Below are positions 48,316 to 56,755 of a stretch of DNA of 64,000 nt, one piece after another; position 1 is the stretch's first letter, and every line of letters starts with the position of its first letter. The stretch comes from Aquimarina sp. U1-2 (GTDB lineage Bacteria; Bacteroidota; Bacteroidia; Flavobacteriales; Flavobacteriaceae). The DNA lies in the NCBI RefSeq assembly GCF_017897595.1, contig NZ_JAGKIK010000009.1, positions 62,001 through 126,000 on the forward strand, written 5' to 3'. Under the pieces are notes generated by a model that had not been told where the DNA came from, made no database searches, and was given only the letters and a program-made list of their open reading frames with translations. The translations under genes and the position numbers were made by a program.

Positions 48316-49122
48316 AGTTTTGTAAACTCTCTCTAAATTATCTGCTAAACTTCCTATTCCTTTATCCGTATTTCCACCAACTTTGTCAAGAAGCCAATAA
48401 TTATCTTTAAGATCATCTGGTTTAATTCCGTGCCAGACAGGTAATAGAAACTTTTCGTTTTTAATGATCTGTTTTGTTTTTAAAGATTGTAATTCATTCT
48501 TTGCCCATTTTTCATTAGAAAGAAAATTTTTACTCAGAATTAGTATTCCAAATTTGCTGTCGGAAATTCCCCTTTCAATGGATTCCGTTAAACTATCTCC
48601 AATGTTTAATGAGTATTCATCGTACCAAACTTTATATCCTCTTTTTGATAATTCTTCATATAGTGGTCTTGCAATTTCATCTTTGTCTCGGGAATCGTGG
48701 GAAATAAAAAAATCAGCTGGCATTTCTTCAAAATATTGGTTTGTACGAATGATGGGTCTTAGTTGATGTGAAATAAAAAATTTAAAAAGTTCTTTTTCGT
48801 TTACGGAAATTTCATTGAAGTAGAAATAAATATTTCTTGTATGAGGAATATTGAGAAAATCTTCTTTTTGTTTTAAAAGAGGAGTTACAGATGTTTTAGT
48901 TGGATCCTCGGTTCTTTTATAAGCCATTAATGATTGGGGAATAAATTTATAGTTTTCATCTAAATTATCACCTACAACAACATTAAATTGTAAATAAGTT
49001 GTCAAGTTTAATAGACTATAAATCTGAAAATTTAGTTCCTTTCCGCTTTTCAAAATAGGAGTATATGAGAAGCTGTTATATCCTGGGCCAAACTCTATTA
49101 GGAATCTTTTCTTGATATCCAT
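48310..49122 (-). CDS. TIR-domain protein, candidate defence effector
   Basis: 270 residues, soluble. The N-terminal ~130 residues are unrecognised (beta-rich, FGPGYNSFSYTP). The C-terminal TIR domain (about 133-265) starts MPADFFISHDSRDKDEIARPL and continues YKVWYDEYSLNIGDSLTESI, FGILILSKNFLSNEKWAKNEL and FLLPVWHGIKPDDL. The acidic residue in the WYDEY/SLTESIERG region fits the NAD-hydrolysing site of bacterial TIRs. Single-gene TIR proteins with an N-terminal sensor occur in anti-phage systems; the role here is inferred. The stop codon is part of the attC R''. Confidence 0.85.
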   Translation of the reverse strand: MDIKKRFLIEFGPGYNSFSYTPILKSGKELNFQIYSLLNLTTYLQFNVVVGDNLDENYKFIPQSLMAYKRTEDPTKTSVTPLLKQKEDFLNIPHTRNIYFYFNEISVNEKELFKFFISHQLRPIIRTNQYFEEMPADFFISHDSRDKDEIARPLYEELSKRGYKVWYDEYSLNIGDSLTESIERGISDSKFGILILSKNFLSNEKWAKNELQSLKTKQIIKNEKFLLPVWHGIKPDDLKDNYWLLDKVGGNTDKGIGSLADNLERVYKTA

Positions 49123-49156
49123 TTTTTTTGGATTATATTATTTTGAAATTGCTTAG

Positions 49157-49336
49157 AATGTGCGGGCGGCTATGGCGTGTTCTTTTGTGCAAAATAGTAA
49201 TTTTGCTTCAAAAGTATGCGCTATAGCGGTCAGTTCTTGTCCGTTCTCCGCTCCCGGCGGTGACGGGCAAGGACTGGCGCGCAGCCGCCCGCACATTCGA
49301 GTCCATACGGAGCGTAGCGGAGTATGGACTCGAACG
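49157..49336 (-). repeat. ORF-less mini-cassette element R7 (180 bp)
   Basis: Consensus-type copy between A13 and the TIR cassette start (CATTCTAAGC on minus). Confidence 0.92.
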
Positions 49337-49382
49337 GTTTGTGTAAAATGCGTTTTAATGCATTTTTACACTTTGTTGGCAA
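49337..49382 (-). other. attC-like site A13 (short, clean hairpin)
   Basis: Only ~46 bp: plus GTTTGTGTAAAATGCG and TGCATTTTTACACTTTGTTG are complementary. R'' ATTGCCAAC (minus) matches TTGGCAAT at the start of the ParDE cassette behind R8. The simplest attC in the array, close to textbook geometry. Confidence 0.85.
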
Positions 49383-49402
49383 TAGTTTTATTTTTTGTCA
49401 AT

Positions 49403-49690
49403 TCACAAAATTTCGTCTAAATCCTGTCTTCCCACAATTGACATTATATCCACAGTATTTTCGTTTACTTTGAAATAAATACTATCAACTCCACAAACAC
49501 AACGTCTATATCCTTTTTTTATATAATCTACAGATTCGAAGGAAAAAGGTCTTTGTGCAATAATATCGAAATATTCAAAAAATGAATGGAAATATTTGTC
49601 CGCTTGAGTCATTCCAAATTTTTTGACTCCGTAATGATGAATCCGAATCAAGTCATTTTTTGCCTCGTTACTTAATCTATATTTAGTCAT
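49403..49690 (-). CDS. parE: ParE/RelE-type toxin
   Basis: 95 residues of the ParE branch: YRLSNEAKNDLIRIHHYGVKKFG, QADKYFHSFFEYFDIIAQRPF, GYRRCVCGVDSIYFKVNE and a late IMSIVGRQDLDEIL. ParE toxins poison DNA gyrase (family knowledge). Its start overlaps the antitoxin end by 8 bp. TA pairs in cassette arrays are thought to stabilise the array. Confidence 0.9.
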   Translation of the reverse strand: MTKYRLSNEAKNDLIRIHHYGVKKFGMTQADKYFHSFFEYFDIIAQRPFSFESVDYIKKGYRRCVCGVDSIYFKVNENTVDIMSIVGRQDLDEIL

Positions 49691-49922
49691 TCATTAAAGA
49701 CTTTGAATGCGCTAAAATATCTTCTTTACTGTCATTCGTAAATCCACTATTTTCTGCTTTCTCAAGTTTAGTACGAATCCAGTCAACTTGGACTTGCTGT
49801 TTTCGAGCTTGTCTAATCAAGTCATTTATAAGTTCACTTTTACTTGAATATTCTTTATTGTCCACTTGGGTTTTTAGCCATTCATCATTTGGCTTTGTGA
49901 ACGATATGCTTTGTCTAGCCAT
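49683..49922 (-). CDS. parD: ParD-type antitoxin
   Basis: 79 residues: ribbon-helix-helix DNA-binding part at the N-terminus (QSISFTKPNDEWLKTQVDNKEYSSKSELINDLIRQA) and an acidic, flexible tail that should wrap the toxin. It is first in the TA unit; a small palindrome 15 bp upstream is the likely autorepression site. Confidence 0.88.
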   Translation of the reverse strand: MARQSISFTKPNDEWLKTQVDNKEYSSKSELINDLIRQARKQQVQVDWIRTKLEKAENSGFTNDSKEDILAHSKSLMND

Positions 49923-49936
49923 AATTATATTTTTGA

Positions 49937-49948
49937 TGTAAAATTACA
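49937..49948. promoter_or_regulatory. Putative ParD operator
   Basis: Palindromic TGTAA-AA-TTACA lies 15 bp upstream of the antitoxin start, within an A/T-rich promoter-like stretch. Inferred autoregulatory site. Confidence 0.4.
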
Positions 49949-50014
49949 CCAAAAACGAATCAAATCCAAATTATTAATCGACAGTTAATCTCCTTTACTC
50001 TTGGTTTTAGACTT

Positions 50015-50235
50015 TTAAAAACTCAAGACATTGGTCCATTTCAAGAGAAAAATTATCAGTGCTGTAAATATACCACTGATGAAAATAGCTCCTTGCCAAT
50101 AAGATAATCTGGTTCCCCAATTTTTCCATGTCCCTTCACTAAAAACTTTATTTTTGAAATAATCCTTAGAAATCTTCCAGTAGAGAAATATGATTATTAA
50201 AAAAGTACGGTTATAATGATCCAAATATTTTCCAT
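50015..50235 (-). CDS. Small two-helix membrane protein, probable frameshift in a T6 run
   Basis: The uninterrupted frame starts only at a TTG (50224) and opens with poor text. An ATG at 50235 in another frame gives MENIWIIITVLF and then stops right after a run of six T (plus 50199-50204). One extra T would join it to LIIIFLYWKISKDYFKNKVF and the rest: a two-helix protein of ~73 residues ending LLKWTNVLSF. It is third in the ParDE cassette with no attC between. This could be a mutation, programmed slippage or a sequencing error. No function assigned. Confidence 0.5.
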
Positions 50236-50274
50236 TTATTAAGTTTTATGGTTTAGTTGTTTTAAATTATTGCC

Positions 50275-50454
50275 AATGTGCGGGCGGCTATGGCGTGTTC
50301 TTTTGTGCAAAATAGTAATTTTGCTTCAAAAGTATGCGTTATAGCAGCCAGTTCTTGTCCGTTCTCCGCTCCCGGCGGTGACGGGCAAGGACTGGCGCGC
50401 AGCCGCCCGCACATTCGAGTCCATACGGAGCGTAGCGGAGTATGGACTCGAACG
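50275..50454 (-). repeat. ORF-less mini-cassette element R8 (180 bp)
   Basis: Variant with GCGTTATAGCAGCCAG in arm B (G-T wobble kept). Junction to the ParDE cassette reads (minus) CACATTGGCAAT. Confidence 0.92.
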
Positions 50455-50620
50455 TTATAAGTATGTGTCGTAGCAGAGCAAATTGTTACCAAGCCATCGA
50501 CTTTTTCTGCGTAGATTTTATAACTTTTCATCTTTAAAATCTTTGCGTCACTACAAAAACCACAAGAACCATTCGATCTATCACCAAAACCTGCTATGAC
50601 ATATACTTGGTGTTATAAGC
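50455..50620 (-). other. attC-like site A14
   Basis: Plus: TTATAAGTATGTGTCGTAGC at the start and GCTATGACATATACTTGGTG at the end, then TTATAAGC. R'' GCTTATAAC (minus) matches TTATAAGC behind R9. Confidence 0.82.
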
Positions 50621-50622
50621 TT

Positions 50623-51519
50623 TTATTTTTCAGATTCCAACTTTTCAAGTCGATATTGTAATTCCAGAAGCTTTTTGTTCTGTAACTTCAATTCCTCTAT
50701 TTCTTTTTGTTGTTGGATTGTATAAAGAGTCAATTCCTCAACCTTTTTAAGAAGATTCATATCCATCTCGGCTTGCATAACTCCATTTTGTTCAAATTCT
50801 CTGGCCGATGGTATTTCTGGCAAATGACTGTTTGCTTTAATAAAATATTCCAATTCTTCTATGCTTCTCAAGTTATAATTTTCTTTGAAAACATAATCAG
50901 GCGCTGGAATATTAAGGTCAATCTTCACTTCTTTAGCGTGAATGTTTCCATTGACAGTCAATTTCATATCTGGATTTGTTGTTCCAACACCAATATTACC
51001 ATTTGAACCTTCAATGAATAAGACAGAAGTTATTGTCTGTCCTGCAATATTTGTCTGAAAATCATAGTCTCCTCCTCCCGAAATATTTTTAAAAGTAGTT
51101 TGATTAGAAGAATTTATATACATTAAAAAAGTTTCATTACCATCCGCTCTTTGAAGTGCTAGTTGATTAGAACCGTTATTGTACCCTATCGCTAATGGAG
51201 AATTAGGATTATTTGTTTTAATACCGAAATTACCATTTCCATTTATTCTTGCTCTTTCAATTCCTCCTGTCAAAAACAGAATTTTGTATCTGTTATTTTC
51301 ATTTTCGCCAGAATCTAGATAAATATCATCAAATCTTGATTTGAAAAGCCATTTACCAGGAAAACTACCTCCAAAACTTCGTATTCTATTACTTCCTCCG
51401 TTTGCACTTGGAAATTGAAGTTGATATAAGCCCATATTAAGATCTTGAGTCTGCGTTTGAGCATTTAAAAAAGTAATTGTACTTATAATTAGAATTATTA
51501 TCAAAGTGTTTTTCTTCAT
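50623..51519 (-). CDS. Secreted protein with S74/tail-fibre-like C-terminus and coiled coil
   Basis: 298 residues; signal peptide (about 1-20, ending NAQ). The middle has repeats of the structural type seen in phage-tail or adhesin-like flavobacterial proteins (NGNFGIKTNNPNSPLAIG, NGNIGVGTTNPDMKLTVNGNI). The C-terminal segment (EELEYFIKANSHLPEIPSAREFEQNGV) resembles the intramolecular-chaperone-like end found in such proteins, followed by a coiled coil (VEELTLYTIQQQKEIEELKL). Possibly a surface or structural protein; function not known. Cassette gene. Confidence 0.7.
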   Translation of the reverse strand: MKKNTLIIILIISTITFLNAQTQTQDLNMGLYQLQFPSANGGSNRIRSFGGSFPGKWLFKSRFDDIYLDSGENENNRYKILFLTGGIERARINGNGNFGIKTNNPNSPLAIGYNNGSNQLALQRADGNETFLMYINSSNQTTFKNISGGGDYDFQTNIAGQTITSVLFIEGSNGNIGVGTTNPDMKLTVNGNIHAKEVKIDLNIPAPDYVFKENYNLRSIEELEYFIKANSHLPEIPSAREFEQNGVMQAEMDMNLLKKVEELTLYTIQQQKEIEELKLQNKKLLELQYRLEKLESEK

Positions 51520-51589
51520 TTTTCTTATTTATAAAAGTTAAGTATTAATACGGTAAATTGTTACCATAATATTTTGAGAAATTGCTTAT

Positions 51590-51769
51590 AATGTGCGGGC
51601 GGCTATGGCGTGTTCTTTTGTGCAAAATAGTAATTTTGCTTCAAAAGTATGCGCTATAGCGGTCAGTTCTTGTCCGTTCTCCGCTCCCGGCGGTGACGGG
51701 CAAGGACTGGCGCGCAGCCGCCCGCACATTCGAGTCCATACGGAGCGTAGCGGAGTATGGACTCGAACG
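51590..51769 (-). repeat. ORF-less mini-cassette element R9 (180 bp)
   Basis: Consensus-type copy between truncated attC A15 and the tail-fibre-like cassette (minus junction CACATTATAAGC). Confidence 0.92.
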
Positions 51770-51915
51770 TTTAGCTATGCGTAGTGCGGAAGCAGAAAAC
51801 CACTGGTTTTCGAGCTAGCACTTAGCCAAAGTTTATGTTTTGTTTTTATATTTTCTAAAATACTAAATTTAATACTTTGGCGACAAACCAAATAGGCAAT
51901 AACCTTTTACTTTTT
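51770..51915 (-). other. Truncated attC-like site A15
   Basis: Starts like A6 (TTTAGCTATGCGTAGTGCGG) and follows it nearly base for base to AATAGGCAATAACCTTT, then breaks off; the pairing arm and R'' are missing. A deletion has fused the site to a remnant. Confidence 0.75.
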
Positions 51916-52017
51916 GGCTTTAAGGTTTTATAGTTTCATTAAAGAGATACAAAAAAACATAATGTTACAGTTTGGAACTATCATTTTTAATTGAGCACGA
52001 TTTTTTAAATAGGGCAT
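51916..52017 (-). pseudogene. Cassette remnant without a clear gene
   Basis: About 100 bp between the broken attC A15 and R10. The only frame is a 29-codon ORF (ATG 52017 to TAA 51928, starting MPYLKNRAQLKMIVPNC) that resembles no family. Best read as the 5' leftover of a deleted cassette gene. Confidence 0.45.
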
Positions 52018-52199
52018 AATGTGCGGGCGGCTATGGCGTGTTCTTTTGTGCAAAATAGTAATTTTGCTTCAAAAGTATGCGTTATAGCAGCCAGTTCTTG
52101 TCCGTTCTCCCGCTTTTCGCGGGGAGCGGGCGTGGACTGGCGCGGAGCCGCCCGCACATTCGAGTCCATACGGAGCGTAGCGGAGTATGGACTCGAACG
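52018..52199 (-). repeat. ORF-less mini-cassette element R10 (182 bp variant)
   Basis: Arm A tip replaced by a strong hairpin CCCGCTTTTCGCGGG; the flanking arm is changed on both sides (TGTCCGTTCTCC with GGAGCGGGCGTGG), preserving a stem. Otherwise consensus. Confidence 0.9.
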
Positions 52200-52325
52200 G
52201 GATTGTATAAGCGCAGTAGCGGTTTTACGCTCTAATTATTCCGCTTATAACTGACTTTAAATTTATGCGTTATGTTTTGGTTAATCATTTACACAGCTAT
52301 TGCGTTTATACGGTGTTCTATGTCG
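52200..52325 (-). other. attC-like site A16
   Basis: Plus: GATTGTATAAGCGCAGTAGC at the start and AGCTATTGCGTTTATACGGT at the end, then GTTCTATGTC. R'' GACATAGAAC (minus) matches TTCTATGTC behind R11. Same family as A4 and A7. Confidence 0.82.
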
Positions 52326-52332
52326 TTGTTTC

Positions 52333-53229
52333 TTAATTCTTGTGCCAATTTTCAATATTCTCTTTGTTGGTTTTAATATAAAATTCACTATTAATTCTTT
52401 CGGCAATCAGTAAAGACTTCTCAGCAGACTTAATAGACTCCTCCTGTCTGCCTAAATCGTTTAATATTTTTGATTTCAAATAATAACGATAAGGTAGATT
52501 CCGGTTTTTAAGGTTAATGTTTTTAAGCCATTCTTCAAATGACGAATCATTTTCAACTAAGCTAATTGATTTGTTGATAGCCTCAAGTGCTTTTTCACAC
52601 TCGTTATTTTCAAAATAAATATTTGCCGATACGCTATACTCATAAGCTAATTGAAGATAAGTATTGTGAAAATAGTTTTGCAATATTTTATCCGTTGGGA
52701 TTTCTATTGGTACATAAACCTCTATATTTTCCCAAGAAATTATTAAGCTTGCCGAATTTGTTGTTAGTTCTGCAAATGTTATTGATAACGTCTCAATTTT
52801 TCTGTCCAATTTTATTGTTGGAACATTAATTCGTGCAACACTATTGTCTGGATTAAAATCTTCAGGAACTCCGTACTCATCTATTTCGGTGTGAAAATAT
52901 ATATCCCAACTATCAACTGAAGGCTTCGAAAAAATAGTATAAGTTCCAGCTTCGAGTTCTATACCTCCAATTCTTACATAATCAGAAAGGACGATTTTTG
53001 TGTTTTTATTGGCGCCTGTTCTCCAAATTTGGTCATATGGTACCAAAGCTCCAAAAATTTTTCTTCCACGCATTGAAGGTCTTGAGTATTCTAAGGATAC
53101 ATCGATGACTCCGAGTTTAATTTCCGTTTTCTGAAAGGGACTTAATTTTGGGTTTTTCAGCTCTGAGATTTGTCCTGGTAAATGCAATGAAGTCAGTAAA
53201 ATCAGTATTATTATGAATGTGTTTTTCAT
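52333..53229 (-). CDS. DUF2911 domain protein, exported
   Basis: 298 residues from the ATG at 53229, which begins a signal peptide (MKNTFIIILILLTSLHLPGQ). The DUF2911 core covers about 25-190: LSPFQKTEIKLGVIDVSLEYSRPSMRGRKIFG, YDQIWRTGANKNTKI and GTYTIFSKPSVDSW. The tail holds two TPR-like helical pairs (AYEYSVSANIYFENNECEKALEAINKSI). DUF2911 is common in Bacteroidetes; role unknown. Cassette gene. Confidence 0.85.
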   Translation of the reverse strand: MKNTFIIILILLTSLHLPGQISELKNPKLSPFQKTEIKLGVIDVSLEYSRPSMRGRKIFGALVPYDQIWRTGANKNTKIVLSDYVRIGGIELEAGTYTIFSKPSVDSWDIYFHTEIDEYGVPEDFNPDNSVARINVPTIKLDRKIETLSITFAELTTNSASLIISWENIEVYVPIEIPTDKILQNYFHNTYLQLAYEYSVSANIYFENNECEKALEAINKSISLVENDSSFEEWLKNINLKNRNLPYRYYLKSKILNDLGRQEESIKSAEKSLLIAERINSEFYIKTNKENIENWHKN

Positions 53230-53274
53230 TGTTGGATTTAAATTCAATCTTTTCTGTTTCTTTTAATGACATAG

Positions 53275-53454
53275 AATGTGCGGGCGGCTATGGCGTGTTC
53301 TTTTGTGCAAAATAGTAATTTTGCTTCAAAAGTATGCGCTATAGCGGTCAGTTCTTGTCCGTTCTCCGCTCCCGGCGGTGACGGGCAAGGACTGGCGCGC
53401 AGCCGCCCGCACATTCGAGTCCATACGGAGCGTAGCGGAGTATGGACTCGAACG
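53275..53454 (-). repeat. ORF-less mini-cassette element R11 (180 bp)
   Basis: Consensus-type copy between A17 and the DUF2911 cassette start (minus junction CACATTCTATGTC). Confidence 0.92.
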
Positions 53455-53646
53455 GTTTGTGTATGAAACGTAGCGTGTAAAAAGACACTAATTTTTCGGA
53501 TTAACACAGAGCCGAATTTTTATATTTTGTTTTTAATTTTTCTCTATTTAAAATCCAAATTAAAAATTTGGCGGACTTTCTAAATATACACAAACCTTTC
53601 GGTTTGGCACTTATTAGCTATGTTTTATACACCGTGTTGTAGAGCG
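53455..53646 (-). other. attC-like site A17
   Basis: Plus: GTTTGTGTATGAAACGTAGC at the start and GCTATGTTTTATACACCGTG at the end, then TTGTAGAGCG. Internal arms AAATCCAAATT and AATTTGGCGG. R'' CTCTACAAC is matched by TTATAGAGC behind R12 with one mismatch. Confidence 0.82.
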
Positions 53647-53648
53647 TT

Positions 53649-54314
53649 TTATTTTTCCATTTCAAGGTCACTTTTTCCAATGTTGCAAACAGAACATAAC
53701 GACTGTAAATTCTCAATTACTGTTTCTCCTCCTTTAGCCCAAGCTTTGATATGGTCAACGTGCAGGATAATAGTTGGATCAGTTGCAGGAGATTTTCCGC
53801 ATATTCTACATTTAAAATTATCTCTACGTAAGACCATAAATCGTAATCGGATATTTATGTTTCTTTGCGTCTTTCTACCAGTTGCTTTTTTGGTTGGCTT
53901 GTTTTTAACTTCAATTTCTCCATCATTCATATAGTTGACGAAATTTTCCAAAGCCTTTCTCCAGCTTCCAAATCTATTTTCATAAGTGCCAGCACTAAAC
54001 TTTGACAGAGGCTTGTACATATCATTGTACTTTGGTTGTCGTTCGAGCTTAGTCCATACTTCAACAAGGTTTTCAAATAATTCCTCATTTGGAATATTCA
54101 ACTTGCTTCTTGTTTTTTCAAGCCCTGCTAATTCAAGACACTTAAACCAAGAGCCAAATCTTCTAGTTAATGTTGTGCTATGAAAATTTCCGTAATCATT
54201 GTATTCGTCAAGAGTGACCTTATTCTTTTTTAATTTTTCGGCAACAGCTTTTAAATCAGAAATCAATTCTTCATCTGGCGTATTTCTGCTATGTGATTCT
54301 AATTCAAATTTCAT
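53649..54314 (-). CDS. HNH endonuclease with two homing-endonuclease-associated repeats
   Basis: 221 residues, soluble. Two helical DNA-binding repeats (about 12-65 and 70-128) share the pattern ...F-x-T-RFGSW-x-KCLELAG and ...TYENRFGSWRKALENF (HNH_repeat type). A basic linker (KPTKKATGRKTQRN) leads to the HNH domain: RDNFKCRICGKSPA, ILHVDHIKAWAKGGE, LQSLCSVCNIGKSD (two CxxC zinc pairs, catalytic His in VDH). It could be a restriction-like defence nuclease or a homing-type enzyme. Cassette gene. Confidence 0.88.
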   Translation of the reverse strand: MKFELESHSRNTPDEELISDLKAVAEKLKKNKVTLDEYNDYGNFHSTTLTRRFGSWFKCLELAGLEKTRSKLNIPNEELFENLVEVWTKLERQPKYNDMYKPLSKFSAGTYENRFGSWRKALENFVNYMNDGEIEVKNKPTKKATGRKTQRNINIRLRFMVLRRDNFKCRICGKSPATDPTIILHVDHIKAWAKGGETVIENLQSLCSVCNIGKSDLEMEK

Positions 54315-54333
54315 TCTTCTGTCAATGCTCTAT

Positions 54334-54513
54334 AATGTGCGGGCGGCTATGGCGTGTTCTTTTGTGCAAAATAGTAATTTTGCTTCAAAAGTATGCGCTA
54401 TAGCGGTCAGTTCTTGTCCGTTCTCCGCTCCCGGCGGTGACGGGCAAAGACTGGCGCGCAGCCGCCCGCACATTCGAGTCCATACGGAGCGTAGCGGAGT
54501 ATGGACTCGAACG
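54334..54513 (-). repeat. ORF-less mini-cassette element R12 (180 bp)
   Basis: Consensus-type copy sharing the GGGCAAAGACTGG change with R5. Between A18 and the HNH cassette. Confidence 0.92.
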
Positions 54514-54706
54514 GTCTTGTGTATGGCTCGTTGCGTGCAAATTAGCGATTAATTTTCGGTTGAGCCACAAGCCAGATTTTTAAATTTTACTATTTATCTT
54601 TTTCTTGGAAATCGTCAAATTTAAAAATTTGGCGACTTTCCAAATATGCCTTAACTTCGGTTTAAGCAACTGACCAGCAATGAGCTATACACGTTGTTGT
54701 AGCACG
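54514..54706 (-). other. attC-like site A18
   Basis: Plus: GTCTTGTGTATGGCTCGTTG at the start and CAATGAGCTATACACGTTG at the end, then TTGTAGCAC. R'' GTGCTACAAC (minus) is a perfect match to TTGTAGCAC behind R13. Same family as A5. The neighbouring gene's last codons are encoded by this site. Confidence 0.84.
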
Positions 54707-55767
54707 TTTTCTATCTCGTCTAATACTGTTTCAAGTTCTTCCGTTATTCTTTTTCCGCTAAACCTTAAAGGCATAACACCAATCTTTTTTAAACTATCAT
54801 CAATTTTTTTATCCTTTTTAATGTCGTGATATTCAACTCCGTCACAAAAAAGCGCAATCTTTTCTTTTGGGTAATAAAAATCCGATGCAGTTATAAGTTT
54901 ATCTTGTGATATAAACTTTTCTTGTTCAGCCATTCTATAATAATTCGGAAATATCTCTCCATTTCGATAGAATCCCATTTGAATCTCTGGCACCTTGTTT
55001 CTCACATAGAGACCTTGTAATAAGAATAACTCAATAGGCGAATCACATCCCCAAATTTGTCTCGGTTTAGTATCTGTAAAGGGTTTAAAATATCTATTGA
55101 TTTTATATTTTCGGTACTTTGCATTAATCGCCTTGCTGTAAGTGTGATTTTGCATTATTTCTACCTCGCGTTTATCGTATTTTGGGCAGATAAAGTACAT
55201 TCCCCATTCAAATCCAATACTATCTGTTGGATTATCTGTAGTAATATTTGAAAATAATGAATAGTGCATTCCCATTCCTTTGCTCCACTTTTCAAAAGGG
55301 ACAAAATCGGTAAATACATTTCCTCCTTCTTGGCACAACTCTCTTAAATCAAACTTCTTTAAGAGTTCTATGTTCCAAGTGTCAATTTTCCCATTCTTGG
55401 ACATTGGTACTAATGAAACTCCATATGGAAGTCCTTTAATAACTCCTGGTTCTGTTTCCTCTACAGCGTAAAAATGAACAACCAAAGAAACAGCTTGAAA
55501 TTCTGTCACACCGATACTTTCAAAGTATTCATATTCTTTATCTAATGGATTTACAAAAACTACTGTAGTTTTTTTTCCGTCAACCTCTCCGTTTTGTCCA
55601 ATGTAATTGTAACGAGAAGAAGTCATAGGTAAAATTCCATTTAACGTATGAAAATCTAAATTCAGTAATGGTGGAAGATGGGAATAATCTACATCCATAT
55701 TATATCCACGAGGAAAAGCAGAATAGAATTTTATGTTTTCAGTTAGATATTTTGGTCTGTTTTCCAA
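54685..55767 (-). CDS. Putative PD-(D/E)XK (DUF559/Vsr-like) nuclease with unknown N-terminal domain
   Basis: 360 residues. About 1-240 is unrecognised (FYSAFPRGYNMDVDYSHLPP, with many aromatic residues). The C-terminal third resembles a DUF559/very-short-patch-repair-like nuclease: SPIELFLLQGLYVR (conserved Glu), ASDFYYPKEKIALFCDGVEYH (Asp, then the ALFCDG core) and KKIGVMPLRFSGKRIT. The last residues (LQQRV) are read from the attC. A solitary nuclease with a large extra domain in a cassette next to HNH and Mrr nucleases may serve defence (inference). Confidence 0.65.
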   Translation of the reverse strand: MENRPKYLTENIKFYSAFPRGYNMDVDYSHLPPLLNLDFHTLNGILPMTSSRYNYIGQNGEVDGKKTTVVFVNPLDKEYEYFESIGVTEFQAVSLVVHFYAVEETEPGVIKGLPYGVSLVPMSKNGKIDTWNIELLKKFDLRELCQEGGNVFTDFVPFEKWSKGMGMHYSLFSNITTDNPTDSIGFEWGMYFICPKYDKREVEIMQNHTYSKAINAKYRKYKINRYFKPFTDTKPRQIWGCDSPIELFLLQGLYVRNKVPEIQMGFYRNGEIFPNYYRMAEQEKFISQDKLITASDFYYPKEKIALFCDGVEYHDIKKDKKIDDSLKKIGVMPLRFSGKRITEELETVLDEIENVLQQRV

Positions 55768-55787
55768 TGTTTGTTCAAATGTGCTAC

Positions 55788-55967
55788 AATGTGCGGGCGG
55801 CTATGGCGTGTTCTTTTGTGCAAAATAGTAATTTTGCTTCAAAAGTATGCGCTATAGCGGTCAGTTCTTGTCCGTTCTCCGCTCCCGGCGGTGACGGGCA
55901 AGGACTGGCGCGCAGCCGCCCGCACATTCGAGTCCATACGGAGCGTAGCGGAGTATGGACTCGAACG
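55788..55967 (-). repeat. ORF-less mini-cassette element R13 (180 bp)
   Basis: Consensus-type copy. Minus junction CACATTGTAGCAC. Confidence 0.92.
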
Positions 55968-56136
55968 CCAAATATATGAATCGGAGCAAGGCAAGCATAC
56001 CCTGAGCCAATCGATTTATCTGCGCATTTTTATTTCTTGTTTAATTTGTAAAAATCTAGCGCCATTGCAAAAAAGAAATTACCTTTCGATCCAGCACTAA
56101 GTTTTGCTCTGATTTCATATATAATGTTGTAAAACG
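55968..56136 (-). other. attC-like site A19
   Basis: Plus: CCAAATATATGAATCGGAGC at the start and TTTCATATATAATG at the end, then TTGTAAAACG. R'' GTTTTACAAC (minus) is complementary to TTGTAAAAC behind R14. Same family as A3, A12, A20 and A25. Confidence 0.83.
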
Positions 56137-56141
56137 TACTT

Positions 56142-56543
56142 TTAGGTAACATTATGCACTCTACCTTTTAACGTTCGTCTATTAAAATCACTTACACGAG
56201 TTTGATCTTGCTTATTGATTACGGCATATGCAAAAATTGGAACGAGCAAAAAACCTCCAATAATATAGATTACATAATGATTCCGACTCCCCGTAAAGAT
56301 TGGGTTAATTCCGAAAAACATAAGTGGCGTTCCGATAAACAGTATCAATCCTGCAATCAATTGAGCAACTTTAGATTGTTTCGCGTATAGTTGATCTACG
56401 TGATATTTCGTATCCGTTCCACAATCCTTACAATTCAGAGTTTTAGTTTCTCCGTCTTGCATTGCGAATTCCACTCGCGTATTGGCATTCGTTGAATATT
56501 TATTTTCAGTTTCACAGTTTTTACATTTTCCGTAAACTTTCAT
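56142..56543 (-). CDS. Zinc-ribbon membrane protein of unknown function
   Basis: 133 residues. N-terminal double CxxC zinc ribbon (YGKCKNCETE ... LNCKDCGTD, about 7-45) followed by two membrane helices (about 60-80 and 90-112) and a short basic tail. No family name recognised. The ribbon probably faces the cytosol. Single-gene cassette between A19 and R14. Confidence 0.65.
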   Translation of the reverse strand: MKVYGKCKNCETENKYSTNANTRVEFAMQDGETKTLNCKDCGTDTKYHVDQLYAKQSKVAQLIAGLILFIGTPLMFFGINPIFTGSRNHYVIYIIGGFLLVPIFAYAVINKQDQTRVSDFNRRTLKGRVHNVT

Positions 56544-56575
56544 TTATCTCTCAATTTTAATTTTGTATGTTTTAC

Positions 56576-56755
56576 AATGTGCGGGCGGCTATGGCGTGTT
56601 CTTTTGTGCAAAATAGTAATTTTGCTTCAAAAGTATGCGTTATAGCAGCCAGTTCTTGTCCGTTCTCCGCTCCCGGCGGTGACGGGCAAGGACTGGCGCG
56701 CAGCCGCCCGCACATTCGAGTCCATACGGAGCGTAGCGGAGTATGGACTCGAACG
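56576..56755 (-). repeat. ORF-less mini-cassette element R14 (180 bp)
   Basis: Variant with GCGTTATAGCAGCCAG, as in R8. Minus junction CACATTGTAAAAC. Confidence 0.92.
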
